Positions 21,909-22,681 of a stretch of 22,681 bases of DNA are shown piece by piece (positions within the stretch are counted from its first letter, which is position 1; each line of letters starts with the position of its first letter). The stretch is from Lachnospiraceae bacterium. GTDB lineage: Bacteria > Bacillota > Clostridia > Lachnospirales > Lachnospiraceae. Made by a program: the position numbers and the translations under genes. The DNA is taken from assembly GCA_900771955.1 (NCBI GenBank), contig CAAGPW010000204.1:1-22681 (forward strand), in the 5' to 3' direction. The notes beneath the pieces are model-generated. The model did no database searches, was not told the DNA's origin, and saw only the letters and a program-made list of their open reading frames with translations.

Positions 21909-22681
21909 TTACTCCTCCGGATAAAGAATATCTGCGAGCTGCTTATATGCTTCGCCCCATTTTGCATTCGGCTTCAGATTGAAAAGCCGTTTATCCAGCA
22001 CATAATAATGTCCGTTTTTCACTGCGGAAAGACTGTTCCATGCCGGATTGGAGATCAGCATATCCTGTACATTCTGCATTGCGGCATCCACATCATTTCC
22101 CTGAACTGTCACGAAAATGTACTGCGGGTCTGCCGCAATGATCGCTTCCATACTTAAGTCGTCGAGAAGTCCGGCATCACTGTCCGCGATATTCACGCAG
22201 CCCAGATCCGCAAGCATCTCCCCACAGACATTTCCTTCACTGCCCTTTGCTTTTACATTACTTGACGCGGCACGCAAAAAAAGAACTGTCGGTGCGCTTC
22301 CGTCCACACGTTTTTTCGTTTCTTCGATCTGTGCCTGTACATCCAGACCGTTTTTCTCATAGAGATCCTTACGTCCGGTGATCGTTGTACAGATATCAAG
22401 CATCTTCAGATAATCATCAAAATTGGATACATCAAAATAGGCAACCGGAATTCCCGCCTGATTTAAGACATCCTCCAGCGCCAGATCACCATCGGTGTTG
22501 GAACTTGCCAGTACAAAGTCCGGATTTGCTGCGATCAGCTGTTCCACATCCGGCTCCAGGATACTGCCAAGATTAACCACATCTTCTCCAAGATCCAGAT
22601 TCAGGCTCTCCCAGGAATCATTTGCCGCTGCCACAACATCCCCTCCTGCGAGCTGCCACACATCGGTAAAGCTTCCGATCA
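21909..22681 (-). CDS. Metal-chelate ABC transporter substrate-binding protein (5' end missing)
   Basis: 257 residues visible; the N-terminus with the expected lipoprotein signal lies beyond the right edge. The frame stays open to the edge (IGSFTDVWQLAGGDVV), so the GTG at 22661 is an internal Val codon and not a start. Family features of class III helical-backbone binding proteins (Peripla_BP_2; FecB/BtuF type): LEPDVEQLIAANPDFVLASS, VAYFDVSNFDDYLKMLDI, LFLRAASSNVKAKG, and the C-terminal NPAWNSLSAVKNGHYYVLD. It delivers Fe-siderophore, heme or corrinoid to a FecCD permease, most likely the one at 18719. Co-transcription with cysG points to a tetrapyrrole or cobalt/iron theme. Substrate not assigned. 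Confidence 0.9.
   Translation of the reverse strand, partial: IGSFTDVWQLAGGDVVAAANDSWESLNLDLGEDVVNLGSILEPDVEQLIAANPDFVLASSNTDGDLALEDVLNQAGIPVAYFDVSNFDDYLKMLDICTTITGRKDLYEKNGLDVQAQIEETKKRVDGSAPTVLFLRAASSNVKAKGSEGNVCGEMLADLGCVNIADSDAGLLDDLSMEAIIAADPQYIFVTVQGNDVDAAMQNVQDMLISNPAWNSLSAVKNGHYYVLDKRLFNLKPNAKWGEAYKQLADILYPEE

Noticed and set aside
22659..22661. GTG as the start codon of the substrate-binding protein.
   Set aside because: The frame stays open to the window edge with typical binding-protein sequence (GSFTDVWQLAGG), and there is no ribosome site or signal peptide, so the gene is cut by the edge.
1..22681. Mobile elements, CRISPR arrays, prophage or defence genes.
   Set aside because: No transposase, integrase, terminal inverted repeats, regularly spaced repeats or phage genes were found. 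Gene order and codon use look like stable chromosome.

Overview
The window looks like the chromosome of an anaerobic, probably motile Lachnospiraceae bacterium (Roseburia/Agathobacter-like; this is inference from gene content, not a database match). Low-GC Firmicute signs are the strong AGGAGG-type ribosome sites, a T-box leader, MecA, Mini-RNase III, and a cysE-cysS-mrnC-rlmB-sigH gene order that parallels the Bacillus subtilis ispD/ispF-gltX-cysE-cysS-mrnC-rlmB-yacP-sigH region. Motility is suggested by a chemotaxis receptor, a FliD-C-like protein behind a sigma-28-like promoter, and a lytic transglycosylase without signal peptide.

Layout. 1-71: the first codons of a TrmB-type regulator (minus), divergent from a soluble SLT-domain lytic transglycosylase (263-1075). 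1202-1273: tRNA-Thr(GGU) with its own promoter and terminator. 1359-4301 (minus): operon of a lipoprotein, a DUF3810-type membrane protein with an HEFSH motif, and a GreA-family factor. 4576-5220: small FliD-C-like protein. 5348-7496: PadR regulator plus MutS-domain-V ATPase, with a very large palindrome over the promoter. 7559-11301 (minus): chemotaxis receptor, MecA adaptor, HAD phosphatase and a four-helix membrane protein. 11510-12436: triple-S1-domain RNA-binding protein, convergent with the next block.

12531-16807 (minus): T-box leader followed by cysE, cysS, mrnC, rlmB and sigH, with gaps or overlaps of at most about 40 bases. Cysteine-tRNA charging should therefore govern serine acetylation and Cys-tRNA charging, and also rRNA maturation/modification and the alternative sigma factor. 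16948-18544 (minus): low-specificity threonine aldolase and ispF (non-mevalonate isoprenoid pathway); this IspF carries a Gly/Cys-rich tail. 18719-20471 (plus): FecCD-type permease and its ATPase. These converge on a minus-strand pair, 20529-22681, of a CysG-type siroheme synthase and a metal-chelate substrate-binding protein cut by the window edge. Together the four genes look like one metal-chelate/tetrapyrrole uptake and modification locus split into two convergent transcripts.

Most of the window is ordinary housekeeping. No IS element, prophage, CRISPR array or obvious defence island was seen. The items most worth a second look are the stand-alone FliD-C-like protein, the PadR/MutS-like pair with its 39-bp palindrome, the Cys T-box operon that ends in sigH, the IspF tail, and the palindromes in the threonine aldolase/permease divergent region.
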